Positions 26,028-37,748 of a DNA stretch of 64,000 nt are shown here, in pieces; the first letter of the stretch is position 1, and each line of letters begins with the position of its first letter. Position numbers and translations under genes: made by a program. The DNA comes from Burkholderiaceae bacterium (lineage in GTDB: Bacteria > Pseudomonadota > Gammaproteobacteria > Burkholderiales > Burkholderiaceae_C): positions 17,288-81,287 of the forward strand of contig JAIEMS010000021.1 in the NCBI GenBank assembly GCA_019751915.1, written 5' to 3'. Below the pieces are notes generated by a model that saw only the letters and a list, made by a program, of their open reading frames with translations, did no database searches and had not been told where the DNA came from.

Positions 26028-26657
26028 TCAGGGCCGCACCACATCGGCCCCGGCAGGTGGCTTGAACTGAAAGGTACTCGCTGGCAGTGCCGGGTTGGTT
26101 TGCAGGTGGGTAAAGCGAATGGTCGATTGCTGCCCAAAGCTGTCGGCTATTTCGAGCGCAGCCAATTGGCCTTGGGCAAAGCCGATACGGACGCTTTGCA
26201 ACTGGCCGTCTTTGGCTTTAGGGCGGGCCAATACCCATTCAAGGCCGTCTTGGGTGGGGGCCGATTCGAGGGCAAACTCGGCGCGCAGCGCCTGCAAGTC
26301 GGCGGCGGCGGCCAGCAATGCCGGTGTGCTGCCCAGTGCCTTGGCTTGGGCGCGCTGGGTGACTTGGTTCAAATCCACATCGTGCAGCCACAGCGTTTGA
26401 CCGTCGGCAACAATGCTCTGGGCAAACGGTTTTTGGTACACAAATTTAAACCGATTGGGCCTTTGGAACTCAAAGGTGCCGCTGGACGTTTTGCTGCGCC
26501 CGGCCTGACCCTCGCGTGGCGGTGAGGTGACGGTCTGGGTAAAGTCGGCCCGGCCTGTGTGGATGCCCTGCATGAACGATTCGAGGCTTTTGAGGCCATC
26601 AGCGCTTGCTGGTATTGCACTTGCAGCTATTAAAAAAATAGCAAATAATTTTTTCAC
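26028..26657 (-). CDS. lolA: Outer-membrane lipoprotein carrier protein LolA
   Basis: A periplasmic chaperone that takes lipoproteins from LolCDE to LolB, 209 residues from a GTG start. The signal peptide is MKKLFAIFLIAASAIPASA. The mature part contains GRADFTQTVTSP, GTFEFQRPNRFKFVYQKPF and ADGQTLWLHDVDLNQVT, all LolA hallmarks. It lies between ftsK and rarA. The codons of its signal peptide overlap a sequence closely matching the dispersed repeat. Confidence 0.92.
   Translation of the reverse strand: MKKLFAIFLIAASAIPASADGLKSLESFMQGIHTGRADFTQTVTSPPREGQAGRSKTSSGTFEFQRPNRFKFVYQKPFAQSIVADGQTLWLHDVDLNQVTQRAQAKALGSTPALLAAAADLQALRAEFALESAPTQDGLEWVLARPKAKDGQLQSVRIGFAQGQLAALEIADSFGQQSTIRFTHLQTNPALPASTFQFKPPAGADVVRP
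26577..26640 (-). repeat. Dispersed-repeat-like sequence encoding the LolA signal peptide
   Basis: On the minus strand TTGCTATTTTTTTAATAGC, TGCAAGTGC, CAGCAAGCGCTGATGGCCT follow the family order. Both halves match, with one gap in the spacing. It could be coincidence helped by signal-peptide codon needs. Confidence 0.5.
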
Positions 26658-26694
26658 GGGGGTTCCAGAGTAGGGGGCAAGTGCCCGTCAAGCG

Positions 26695-30327
<3,633 letters not shown>

Positions 30328-30338
30328 AGGCGGCGGGC

Positions 30339-30344
30339 TATAAT
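30339..30344 (+). promoter_or_regulatory. Candidate -10 box for rpmB-rpmG
   Basis: TATAAT 12 bases after the trxB stop. Its context GCTATAATCTACGGCTT matches the rpmF promoter region in most positions. No clear -35 is visible. The leader to rpmB is about 115 bases. Confidence 0.5.
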
Positions 30345-30465
30345 CTACGGCTTTGCCAAAACTGGCCCCTTGCTGGGCCAAGGCAATCGGGTTACCGCCA
30401 CCCTTCAATGGCGAGGTGAGGCTGCCAGCGCTGCTGGGGGCCGTTCAAAATATCGGAGTGTCCTC

Positions 30466-30699
30466 ATGGCACGCGTATGTGAAGTCACGGGCAAGAAGCC
30501 CATGGTTGGGAACAATGTTTCCCATGCCAACAACAAAACCAAGCGCCGGTTCCTGCCGAACCTGCAATACCGCCGTTTCTGGGTTGAGAGCGAAAACCGC
30601 TGGGTGCGCCTGCGTGTTTCGAGCGCTGCCCTGCGTTTGATCGACAAGAACGGTATTGAATCGGTGCTCGCAGACCTGCGCGCACGCGGCCAGGCTTAA
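30466..30699 (+). CDS. rpmB: 50S ribosomal protein L28
   Basis: 77 residues, [20 protein letters not shown] at the start, the universal L28 N-terminus; [15 protein letters not shown] follows. ATG 30466 is preceded by CGGAG 7 bases upstream; the frame is open further upstream but without family similarity. It is co-transcribed with rpmG, 11 bases downstream. Confidence 0.97.
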   Translation: MARVCEVTGKKPMVGNNVSHANNKTKRRFLPNLQYRRFWVESENRWVRLRVSSAALRLIDKNGIESVLADLRARGQA

Positions 30700-30710
30700 G
30701 GAGAACCACC

Positions 30711-30881
30711 ATGGCAACCAAAGGCGGACGCGACAAGATCAAGCTGGAATCCACTGCGGGTACCGGTCACTTCTACACCACCACCAAGAACAAGAAGACG
30801 ATGCCCGAGAAGATGCTGATCAAGAAATTTGATCCTAAAGCTCGCAAGCACGTTGACTACAAAGAAATGAAGCTGAAGTAA
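30711..30881 (+). CDS. rpmG: 50S ribosomal protein L33
   Basis: A 56-residue basic protein: [20 protein letters not shown], then FYTTTKNKK and [17 protein letters not shown]. It lacks zinc-binding cysteines, as in most proteobacterial L33. A strong AAGGAG ribosome binding site lies 6 bases before the ATG. It is followed by a terminator. Confidence 0.97.
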   Translation: MATKGGRDKIKLESTAGTGHFYTTTKNKKTMPEKMLIKKFDPKARKHVDYKEMKLK

Positions 30882-30902
30882 TTCAGTCTTTTCTCTCTGA
30901 AA

Positions 30903-30937
30903 ACCGCCCGTCGCATTCAGTGCCGGGCGGTTTTTTT
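30903..30937 (+). terminator. Rho-independent terminator of rpmB-rpmG
   Basis: ACCGCCCG (30903-30910) pairs perfectly with CGGGCGGT (30924-30931), then seven T residues. Confidence 0.92.
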
Positions 30938-30951
30938 ATGGGCGGTGTTTT

Positions 30952-32274
30952 TTAGACTTTGCGTGTCCAAACGGCAGCAAAGAAGCCATCGGTTTGGTGC
31001 ACATGGGGCCACAAGCGCAGGTACAGATTGCCGCTGTCGCCGCCGCTGCACAGTTGGGCTGCACCTTCGACCTTGAGTTGCTCGAGCACTTCGCCTGCAT
31101 TCAGTGCCACAAAGTCGGGGTGCGCTGCGGCAAAGGCCTCGGCAATGCGTTCGTTTTCTTCGGGCAAGACGCTGCAAGTGGCATACACCAAACGGCCACC
31201 GGGTTTCACCAAGCGCGAGGCGCTGGCGAGGATGGCGGTTTGTTTCAGTACCAGTTCTTCCACCGCTTTGGGGGTTTGTCGCCACTTCAGGTCGGGGTTG
31301 CGCCGCAAAGTGCCCAAGCCGGAACAGGGTGCATCGACCAGTACCCGGTCGATTTTGCCCGCCAGCCGTTTGACGCGGTCATCGCGCTCATGGGCAATGG
31401 CTGCTGGGTGGACGTTGGACAGCCCGCTGCGCGCCAAACGCGGCTTGAGTGCATCGAGCCGGTGCGCAGCCACATCGAAGGCATACAGCCGCCCCGTGCT
31501 GCGCATGGTGGCACCAATGGCCAGCGTTTTGCCACCGGCCCCGGCACAAAAATCGACCACCATTTCGCCGCGTTTGGCATCGAGCAGCAGCGCCAGCAGT
31601 TGTGAGCCTTCGTCTTGCACCTCGATGGCACCACGAACAAAAGCAGGCAACTTGGCCAGCGCCGGTTTGCCAACCACGCGCAGACCCCAAGGCGAGTGCG
31701 GTGTTGCTTCTGATTTGATAGCGGCTTGGGCAAGCTCCTTCTGGACATCGGCGCGTTTGTCCTTCAAAACGTTGACGCGAAGGTCAAGGGGAGCGCTGCG
31801 CGAGAGCGATTGCACCAGCGGCCAAAAGTCGGCCCCAAGTTGCTCTTTGAGTGGCTGCGCCAACCACTCGGGCAAGTTGTGGCGGTGGCGTTCGAGCAAA
31901 TCAGCGTGGTTGACTGCGTCGCATTGTTCGAGCCACTGCTGTTCGCGGTCGGTCAGGGCGGCGCGCAAGAAATCGCGGGGCCCATGCACCGCTTGTGGAT
32001 GGCTGCGGCGGGCTTCTTCGTCTTGCCAATGGGCGTAGCCGAGGATGGCGAGCCGTCGCTCGCGCGGGCCTGAGCCTGAGGGGGCCATGTGGTCGAACAA
32101 GAGCTTTTTGCGCAGCACCGTGTAAACGGTTTCTGCCAGCGCAGCGCGTTCGCGCTGGCCCAGACCCCGGTGGTCGCGGAAAAAGCGCGACACAACAGCG
32201 TCGGCAGGGTGTTCAAAAGTGAGTGTGAGCCTGACGAGTTCAGAGCAGGCTTCTAAAAGGGCGTTGGGATGCAT
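30952..32274 (-). CDS. RsmB/NOP-family RNA (cytosine-5) methyltransferase
   Basis: 440 residues. The N-terminal third is a NusB-like helical domain (ACSELVRLTLTFEHPADAVV and RAALAETVYTVLRK). The SAM domain has VVDFCAGAGGKTLAIG. The two cysteines of the m5C mechanism are in VDAPCSGLGTLRRNPD and VYATCSVLPEENE. The domain layout is that of the 16S rRNA m5C967 methyltransferase RsmB. Betaproteobacteria often have a second copy by the fmt gene, so I leave the symbol open. It is convergent with rpmG. Part of residues 180-190 overlaps a partial repeat. Confidence 0.88.
   Translation of the reverse strand: MHPNALLEACSELVRLTLTFEHPADAVVSRFFRDHRGLGQRERAALAETVYTVLRKKLLFDHMAPSGSGPRERRLAILGYAHWQDEEARRSHPQAVHGPRDFLRAALTDREQQWLEQCDAVNHADLLERHRHNLPEWLAQPLKEQLGADFWPLVQSLSRSAPLDLRVNVLKDKRADVQKELAQAAIKSEATPHSPWGLRVVGKPALAKLPAFVRGAIEVQDEGSQLLALLLDAKRGEMVVDFCAGAGGKTLAIGATMRSTGRLYAFDVAAHRLDALKPRLARSGLSNVHPAAIAHERDDRVKRLAGKIDRVLVDAPCSGLGTLRRNPDLKWRQTPKAVEELVLKQTAILASASRLVKPGGRLVYATCSVLPEENERIAEAFAAAHPDFVALNAGEVLEQLKVEGAAQLCSGGDSGNLYLRLWPHVHQTDGFFAAVWTRKV
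31709..31740 (+). repeat. Partial dispersed-repeat match inside the RsmB-like gene
   Basis: TCTGATTTGATAGCGGCTTG carries the leading words of the family; the second half is not recognisable. Low certainty. Confidence 0.3.
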
Positions 32275-32417
32275 GGGGCGATTGTCCCATTGTGTGAGAC
32301 AAGCACCAGAGCGCTTGACCCCAAGGCCGCTCCATTACGGCAGGCCTGAGTCGCCGCCGCGCTGCTGCGGCCCTGCATTCAGGCGCTTGGGAATGGCATA
32401 CAGGGCCTTTGCTTGCG

Positions 32418-33029
32418 CTAGTGCTGTTGCTGTGGGCAAACGTTGTCTGTGGTTTTTTGGAGCAACTGCGCAATCGCTTTCGGGTACAGCAGGTGCTCTT
32501 GGGTCAACACCCGTGCCGCCAGCGTGTCGGGGGTGTCGCAGGGCATGATGGGCACGATGGCTTGATCGAGGATGGGGCCGCCGTCCAGCTCCTCCGTGAC
32601 CAAATGCACCGTGGCACCGGCAAACTTGCAACCGGACTCAATGGCACGTTGGTGGGTGTGCAGGCCGGTAAAAGCAGGGAGCAGCGAGGGGTGGATGTTG
32701 GTCAGCCGCCCAGCGTAGTGCGCCACAAATTGGGGGGTCAGGATGCGCATAAAGCCTGCCAGTACCACCAGTGCCGGGTCGTACTGGTCGATCCGTGCGG
32801 CCAAGGCGGTATCAAAGGCCTCGCGGCTGTCAAACTGCTTGTGGTCGAGTACCTCGGTCGCAATGCCCTGCGCCCGCGCCAGCACCAGCCCCTTGGCATC
32901 GGCTTTGTTGCTGATGACGGCAGCCACCCGAGCGCCTAAGCGGGTGGCCCAGTCTTGCTGCTGTGCCGCGTGGACGATAGCGGCCATATTGGAGCCGCCG
33001 CCTGAAATCAAAATGACGATGTTTTTCAT
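32418..33029 (-). CDS. purN: Phosphoribosylglycinamide formyltransferase
   Basis: Transfers a formyl group from 10-formyl-THF to GAR in purine synthesis. It has 203 residues. Motifs are ISGGGSNMAAI at the N-terminus, LAGFMRILTP, the catalytic NIHPSLLPAFTGLHTHQ (Asn and His) and VTEELDGGPILDQ with the Asp. The product lies upstream of the RsmB-like gene on the same strand, with 143 bases between in which I see no gene. Confidence 0.96.
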   Translation of the reverse strand: MKNIVILISGGGSNMAAIVHAAQQQDWATRLGARVAAVISNKADAKGLVLARAQGIATEVLDHKQFDSREAFDTALAARIDQYDPALVVLAGFMRILTPQFVAHYAGRLTNIHPSLLPAFTGLHTHQRAIESGCKFAGATVHLVTEELDGGPILDQAIVPIMPCDTPDTLAARVLTQEHLLYPKAIAQLLQKTTDNVCPQQQH

Positions 33030-33128
33030 TTAAAAAATTACCGTTGTTTGTAGCCTCCCCCTTCAGTGGGGGATAGGATGGCTTCGGACGATGCGTAACA
33101 TCTTTGAAACGATCGGAATTATCCCGCC

Positions 33129-33815
33129 ATGCCTTTTGACCCCACTACCCGCCCCCTGACCTGCACCGAAGCGCGCGTTCTTGGCACGCTGATGGAAAAG
33201 GCCCGTACCGTACCCGACAGCTACCCGCTGACGCTCAATACCTTGGTGCTCGGTTGCAACCAAAAAACCACCCGCGACCCGGTGATGGCTGTCTCCGATG
33301 CCCAAGCGCAAGAGGCACTCGATGAACTCAAGCTGCTCTCGCTGGTGTTCGAGAGCAGCGGTGGCCGCACCACGCGCTGGGAACACAACTTTCAGCGGGG
33401 CGTGGGGGTGCCCGAGCAATCGGCGGTGCTGCTGGGCTTGCTAATGCTGCGTGGCCCGCAAACGCCCGGCGAGTTGCGGATCAACGCCGAGCGCTGGTAC
33501 CGCTTTGCCGACATTTCTTCGGTCGAGGGCTTTTTGGACGAGATGCAAGAGCGCCGTGCCGAAAAAGGAGGGCCGTTGGTGGTGCAACTGCCCCGCGCCC
33601 CCGGTGCCCGCGAGCAGCGCTGGGCGCATTTGCTCTGTGGCCCGGTCGATACCACAACGGCCAGTGCTGCCCACCCGGTAGCCGCCAGCGCTGGCACCCC
33701 GGCCTTGCAAGCGCGGGTCGAAGCGCTTGAAGCGCAGGTAGCGGCGTTGCAAGCGACCGTGCAACGCCTGTGCGCCGAACTGGGCGTGGAGGAGGCTGTC
33801 CAAGCCGCGCCTTGA
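33129..33815 (+). CDS. yceH: YceH/DUF480 family protein
   Basis: 228 residues: two winged-helix units, beginning [20 protein letters not shown] and with [21 protein letters not shown], the family signature. A second block is [17 protein letters not shown]. The end holds a coiled-coil stretch ([18 protein letters not shown]). Homologues are widespread. A regulatory role is suspected but not defined. Its stop codon overlaps the heat-shock promoter of clpB. Confidence 0.9.
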   Translation: MPFDPTTRPLTCTEARVLGTLMEKARTVPDSYPLTLNTLVLGCNQKTTRDPVMAVSDAQAQEALDELKLLSLVFESSGGRTTRWEHNFQRGVGVPEQSAVLLGLLMLRGPQTPGELRINAERWYRFADISSVEGFLDEMQERRAEKGGPLVVQLPRAPGAREQRWAHLLCGPVDTTTASAAHPVAASAGTPALQARVEALEAQVAALQATVQRLCAELGVEEAVQAAP

Positions 33816-33839
33816 AATTGCTCTGAAAGTGCCCCAACT
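33811..33839 (+). promoter_or_regulatory. Sigma-32 (RpoH) heat-shock promoter for clpB
   Basis: CTTGAAA at 33811-33817, a 14-base spacer and CCCCAACT at 33832-33839 match the RpoH consensus (CTTGAAA, 11-16 bases, CCCCATNT). The -35 covers the yceH stop codon. The clpB ATG is 25 bases downstream with GGAGG 9 bases before it. Confidence 0.88.
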
Positions 33840-33863
33840 AAGGAGCCATTCGGAGGAATCACC

Positions 33864-36470
33864 ATGCGAATCGACAAACTGACCACCAAGTTCCAAGAAG
33901 CCTTGGCCGACGCGCAATCGCTGGCCTTGGGCAACGACCACGCTTACATTGAGCCGGTGCATTTGCTCGTGGCGATGCTGCGCCAAGACGACGGCCCGCG
34001 CGCACTGCTGGAGCGCGCTGGAGCCAACGTGCCCGGTTTGTTGGCCGCAGCCGAGGCCGCCGTCAAGCGGCTGCCGCAGGTGCAAGGCCAAGACGAGGTG
34101 CAAGGTGGCCCGGAACTGGGTCGGGTGTTGCAAGCTACGGAAAAAGAAGCCATCAAGCGCGGCGACAACTTTGTTGCCAGCGAACTCTTTTTGCTGGCGC
34201 TGACCGACAGCAAGGGCGAAGGTGCGCGCATTGCCAAAGAAAACGGCCTGACGCGCAAAAGCCTCGAAGCCGCGATTGAAGCGGTGCGGGGCGGTCAAAA
34301 AATGGACAGCGCCGAAGGCGAAGGCCAGCGCGAGGCCCTGAAAAAATACTGCATTGACCTGACCGAGTTGGCCCGCGCGGGCAAGCTCGATCCGGTCATT
34401 GGCCGCGACGACGAAATCCGCCGCGCCATCCAAGTGCTGCAACGGCGCACCAAGAACAACCCGGTGCTGATTGGCGAACCCGGCGTGGGCAAAACCGCCA
34501 TCGTCGAAGGGCTGGCCCAGCGCATTGTGGCCGGTGAAGTGCCCGAATCGCTCAAAGGCAAGCGGGTGCTGAGTTTGGACATGGCCGCGTTGCTGGCCGG
34601 TGCCAAGTTCCGTGGCGAGTTCGAGGAGCGCCTGAAAACCGTGCTCAAAGAGCTGTCGCAAGACGCGGGCCAAACCATCGTTTTCATCGACGAACTGCAC
34701 ACCATGGTGGGCGCTGGCAAGGGCGAGGGTGCCATGGATGCGGGCAATATGCTCAAACCGGCGCTGGCGCGGGGCGAGTTGCACTGCGTGGGGGCCACCA
34801 CGCTGGACGAATACCGCAAATACATCGAAAAAGATGCGGCACTGGAGCGGCGCTTTCAAAAAATCTTGGTCGGTGAACCCACCGTCGAGGCGACCATTGC
34901 CATTTTGCGGGGCCTGAAAGAACGCTACGAAAAGCACCACAACGTCGAGATCACCGACCCGGCCATTGTTGCCGCCGCCGAATTGAGCCAGCGCTACATC
35001 ACCGACCGCTTTTTGCCCGACAAGGCGATTGATTTGATTGACGAGGCCGCCTCGAAAATCAAAATCGAGATGGACTCCAAGCCCGAGGTGATGGACAAAC
35101 TCGATCGCCGCCTGATTCAGTTGCAAATTGAGCGCGAAGCCGTTCGCAAAGAAAAAGACGAAGCCTCGCAAAAACGCTTTGAACTCATCAACGACGAAAT
35201 CGGCACGCTGCAAAAAGAAATTGCCGATCTCGATGAAATCTGGAAGGCCGAAAAAGCCAGTGCCCAAGGCAGCGCCCAAGTGCGCGAACAAATCGACAAA
35301 CTGCGCTTCCAAATCGAGGAGCTGACCCGCAAGGGCGACTTCAACAAGGTGGCCGAGTTGCAATACGGCAAACTGCCCGAACTCGAAAAGAAACTCGGCG
35401 AGGCCCAAGCCCAAGAAGCCGGTAAAGATGGCAGCCAACCCGCTGCCCGTCTGTTGCGCACCCAAGTCGGTGCGGAAGAAATTGCCGAAGTGGTCAGCCG
35501 CGCCACCGGCATTCCGGTGTCCAAAATGATGCAAGGCGAAAAAGACAAGCTGTTGCAGATGGAGACCAAGCTGCACCAGCGCGTCGTCGGCCAAAACGAG
35601 GCCATTGCCGCCGTTGCCAACGCCATCCGCCGTTCGCGCTCGGGGCTGTCCGATCCGAACCGCCCGACCGGTTCGTTTTTGTTCCTCGGCCCGACCGGGG
35701 TCGGTAAAACCGAGTTGTGCAAGGCGTTGGCGGGCTTTTTGTTTGACAGCGAAGACCACTTGGTGCGCATCGACATGAGCGAGTTCATGGAAAAGCATTC
35801 GGTGGCCCGGCTGATTGGTGCCCCGCCCGGCTATGTCGGCTACGAAGAAGGCGGCTACCTGACCGAAGCTGTGCGCCGCAAGCCCTACAGCGTGTTGTTG
35901 CTCGATGAGGTCGAGAAAGCCCACCCGGACGTGTTCAACGTGCTGCTGCAAGTGCTCGACGATGGCCGCCTGACCGATGGACAAGGCCGCACCGTGGATT
36001 TCAAAAACACGGTGATTGTCATGACCAGCAACATCGGCTCGCATTTGATCCAAGCGATGGTCGGCCAAGACAGCGAGGACATCAAAGATGCGGTTTGGGG
36101 CGAGCTGAAAAACCACTTCCGCCCCGAATTTTTGAACCGTATCGACGAAACGGTGGTGTTCCATGCGCTCGACGCACAGCACATTGAGTCGATTGCCGCC
36201 ATCCAGCTCAAGCTGTTGCAAGAGCGGCTGGCAAAAATGGATTTGGCGTTGCAGGTCTCGCCCGCTGCGCTGGCCGAGCTTGCCAAGGTGGGCTTTGACC
36301 CGGTGTTTGGTGCGCGTCCACTGAAACGGGCGATTCAGCAGCGCATTGAAAATCCGCTGTCAAAATTGCTGCTGGAAGGGCGCTTTCCGCCCAAGAGTAC
36401 CATTGCCGTTGAGGTCAATCCGGTGTTGGAGCCGGGTGTTTTTCACTTCAGTGATGCCCAGCCTGCCTAA
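33864..36470 (+). CDS. clpB: ATP-dependent chaperone ClpB
   Basis: A hexameric disaggregase that works with DnaK, 868 residues. The N domain (1-145) starts [23 protein letters not shown]1 has Walker [10 protein letters not shown] (Lys210). The long coiled-coil middle domain covers about 405-525. NBD2 has GPTGVGKTE (Lys615), and the C-terminal domain follows. Expression should be heat-induced from the RpoH promoter and end at the repeat-derived terminator 20 bases after the stop. Confidence 0.98.
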   Translation: MRIDKLTTKFQEALADAQSLALGNDHAYIEPVHLLVAMLRQDDGPRALLERAGANVPGLLAAAEAAVKRLPQVQGQDEVQGGPELGRVLQATEKEAIKRGDNFVASELFLLALTDSKGEGARIAKENGLTRKSLEAAIEAVRGGQKMDSAEGEGQREALKKYCIDLTELARAGKLDPVIGRDDEIRRAIQVLQRRTKNNPVLIGEPGVGKTAIVEGLAQRIVAGEVPESLKGKRVLSLDMAALLAGAKFRGEFEERLKTVLKELSQDAGQTIVFIDELHTMVGAGKGEGAMDAGNMLKPALARGELHCVGATTLDEYRKYIEKDAALERRFQKILVGEPTVEATIAILRGLKERYEKHHNVEITDPAIVAAAELSQRYITDRFLPDKAIDLIDEAASKIKIEMDSKPEVMDKLDRRLIQLQIEREAVRKEKDEASQKRFELINDEIGTLQKEIADLDEIWKAEKASAQGSAQVREQIDKLRFQIEELTRKGDFNKVAELQYGKLPELEKKLGEAQAQEAGKDGSQPAARLLRTQVGAEEIAEVVSRATGIPVSKMMQGEKDKLLQMETKLHQRVVGQNEAIAAVANAIRRSRSGLSDPNRPTGSFLFLGPTGVGKTELCKALAGFLFDSEDHLVRIDMSEFMEKHSVARLIGAPPGYVGYEEGGYLTEAVRRKPYSVLLLDEVEKAHPDVFNVLLQVLDDGRLTDGQGRTVDFKNTVIVMTSNIGSHLIQAMVGQDSEDIKDAVWGELKNHFRPEFLNRIDETVVFHALDAQHIESIAAIQLKLLQERLAKMDLALQVSPAALAELAKVGFDPVFGARPLKRAIQQRIENPLSKLLLEGRFPPKSTIAVEVNPVLEPGVFHFSDAQPA

Positions 36471-36483
36471 ATTATTGATTCAA

Positions 36484-36531
36484 AAATGATAGCTACCAGT
36501 GCTTGCCAGACAAGCGCTGGTAGCCTTTTTT
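36484..36531 (+). repeat. Dispersed palindromic repeat acting as the clpB terminator
   Basis: GCTACCAGTGCTTG (36492-36505) pairs with CAAGCGCTGGTAGC (36511-36524) over a 5-base loop, with one G-T pair, then six T residues. It is a full family copy whose arms have become a strong rho-independent terminator. Confidence 0.88.
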
Positions 36532-36589
36532 ACTTGAAAAGGTGCCGCTGTGGGGTGGCGCTGGTGGGCCGCTGGCCCGAGGAGGTTGC

Positions 36590-36955
36590 TTGAACGATTT
36601 TGCGGCGGGCCTGACCCGCTGGTTTGTCCGGGCGGTGCTGGCAGTGGCAGCACTGGTGTTGTTTTTGGGCTTTCTGGCTGCGGTGCTGGCGCTGGCGCTG
36701 GTCTGGGGGCTGCGCGCGTTGTGGGCACGCCTGACCGGGCGGGCTATTGCACCTTGGGTCATGCCCGTTGACCCCCGTGCCGGTTGGCGCACGGTGTACC
36801 GTTCGCACACCTACTGGACGGGCACCGACAACAAGCCTTCCAAGCCCCCATCGGCAAGCGACCCTCAGACCCCGCGCCTGCCCCGCCGCCCACTGCCGGG
36901 CACCGACGAGATCACCGACGTACAGCCCCATGCGCCACGGCGGCCTCCAGAATAG
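36590..36955 (+). CDS. Small membrane protein of unknown function
   Basis: 121 residues from TTG 36590, chosen because GAGGAGG lies just upstream (spacing only 4 bases); a GTG at 36542 is the alternative and would add 16 residues. A hydrophobic region at about 9-43 probably spans the membrane once or twice. It is followed by WVMPVDPRAGWRTVYRSHTYW and a Pro/Arg-rich tail. I do not recognise the family. It sits between the clpB terminator and the ahpC control region. Confidence 0.55.
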   Translation: MNDFAAGLTRWFVRAVLAVAALVLFLGFLAAVLALALVWGLRALWARLTGRAIAPWVMPVDPRAGWRTVYRSHTYWTGTDNKPSKPPSASDPQTPRLPRRPLPGTDEITDVQPHAPRRPPE

Positions 36956-36960
36956 CAAAA

Positions 36961-36997
36961 ATCAATCGGTTTAATGTAATCAATTCATTGGATTGAT
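36961..36997 (+). promoter_or_regulatory. Candidate regulator-binding region before ahpC
   Basis: ATCAAT occurs at 36961 and 36979, and its complement ATTGAT at 36992; the last two form a perfect 6-7-6 inverted repeat. The form (interrupted dyad with A/T arms) suits a LysR-type protein such as OxyR, the usual ahpC regulator, but it does not match the OxyR consensus closely. Confidence 0.4.
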
Positions 36998-37079
36998 GGC
37001 TTTGGCGGCACTAGACTTCAGTCCTGTGCTTAGTTCTTCACCCCGTTTTTAGTCCCCTACTTTTTACAAGGAAACCGCG

Positions 37080-37643
37080 ATGTCCCTGATTAACACCTTC
37101 GTCCAGCCCTTCAAAACCCAAGCCTTCCAACAAGGCAAATTCATTGAAGTTTCGGACAAAGACTTCCAAGGCAAATGGTCGGTCGTGATCTTCATGCCCG
37201 CCGCGTTTACCTTCAACTGCCCCACGGAAGTCGAAGATGCTGCCGACCACTACGCCGAGTTCCAAAAGGCCGGCGCTGAGGTCTACATCGTTACCACCGA
37301 CACGCATTTCTCGCACAAGGTCTGGCACGAAACTTCGCCCGCCGTGGGCAAAGCCCAGTTCCCGCTGGTGGGTGACCCAACCCACACCCTGACCAACATG
37401 TTTGGTGTCCATATTCCTGAAGAAGGTTTGGCACTGCGCGGCACCTTTGTCATTAACCCCGAAGGCAAAATTGTCACGATGGAAGTCCACGACAACGCCA
37501 TTGCCCGCGACGTGAAAGAAACCCTGCGCAAGCTCAAGGCGGCCCAGTACGTTGCCAGCAACCCCGGCCAAGTTTGCCCAGCCAAGTGGAACGAAGGCGC
37601 GAAGACCATTGCACCGTCGATTGACTTGGTGGGCAAAATCTAA
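37080..37643 (+). CDS. ahpC: Alkyl hydroperoxide reductase subunit C (peroxiredoxin)
   Basis: A typical 2-Cys peroxiredoxin of 187 residues that reduces H2O2 and organic peroxides. The peroxidatic Cys47 is in AFTFNCPTE and the resolving Cys166 in GQVCPAKW. Thr and Arg of the active site are present (FTFNCPT, ALRGTFVI). It is recycled by AhpF, encoded downstream. A strong terminator lies between the two genes, so ahpC is expected to be made in excess. Confidence 0.98.
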   Translation: MSLINTFVQPFKTQAFQQGKFIEVSDKDFQGKWSVVIFMPAAFTFNCPTEVEDAADHYAEFQKAGAEVYIVTTDTHFSHKVWHETSPAVGKAQFPLVGDPTHTLTNMFGVHIPEEGLALRGTFVINPEGKIVTMEVHDNAIARDVKETLRKLKAAQYVASNPGQVCPAKWNEGAKTIAPSIDLVGKI

Positions 37644-37686
37644 GCGGCGCCTGACCGCTCTGTAGTTAAGTTGAATTGACCAAGAC

Positions 37687-37717
37687 GCCCGGGTGCCTGG
37701 CGCCCGGGCTTTTTTTT
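37687..37717 (+). terminator. Rho-independent terminator between ahpC and ahpF
   Basis: GCCCGGG (37687-37693) pairs with CCCGGGC (37703-37709), followed by eight T residues. Confidence 0.9.
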
Positions 37718-37748
37718 GCCCAAAATTTGATCCTGCAAGGAGCCTGAC

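Noticed and set aside
32275..32417. Possible small gene or RNA between purN and the RsmB-like gene
   Set aside because: Short open frames here have no convincing start signals, and I see no tRNA or known RNA fold. A fragment resembling the repeat (TTGCGCTAGTGCTG) is too short to call.
33441..36221. A 926-codon open frame antisense to clpB
   Set aside because: It is a shadow of clpB: strong codon bias removes stops from this antisense frame. The translation has no family features and clpB is certain.
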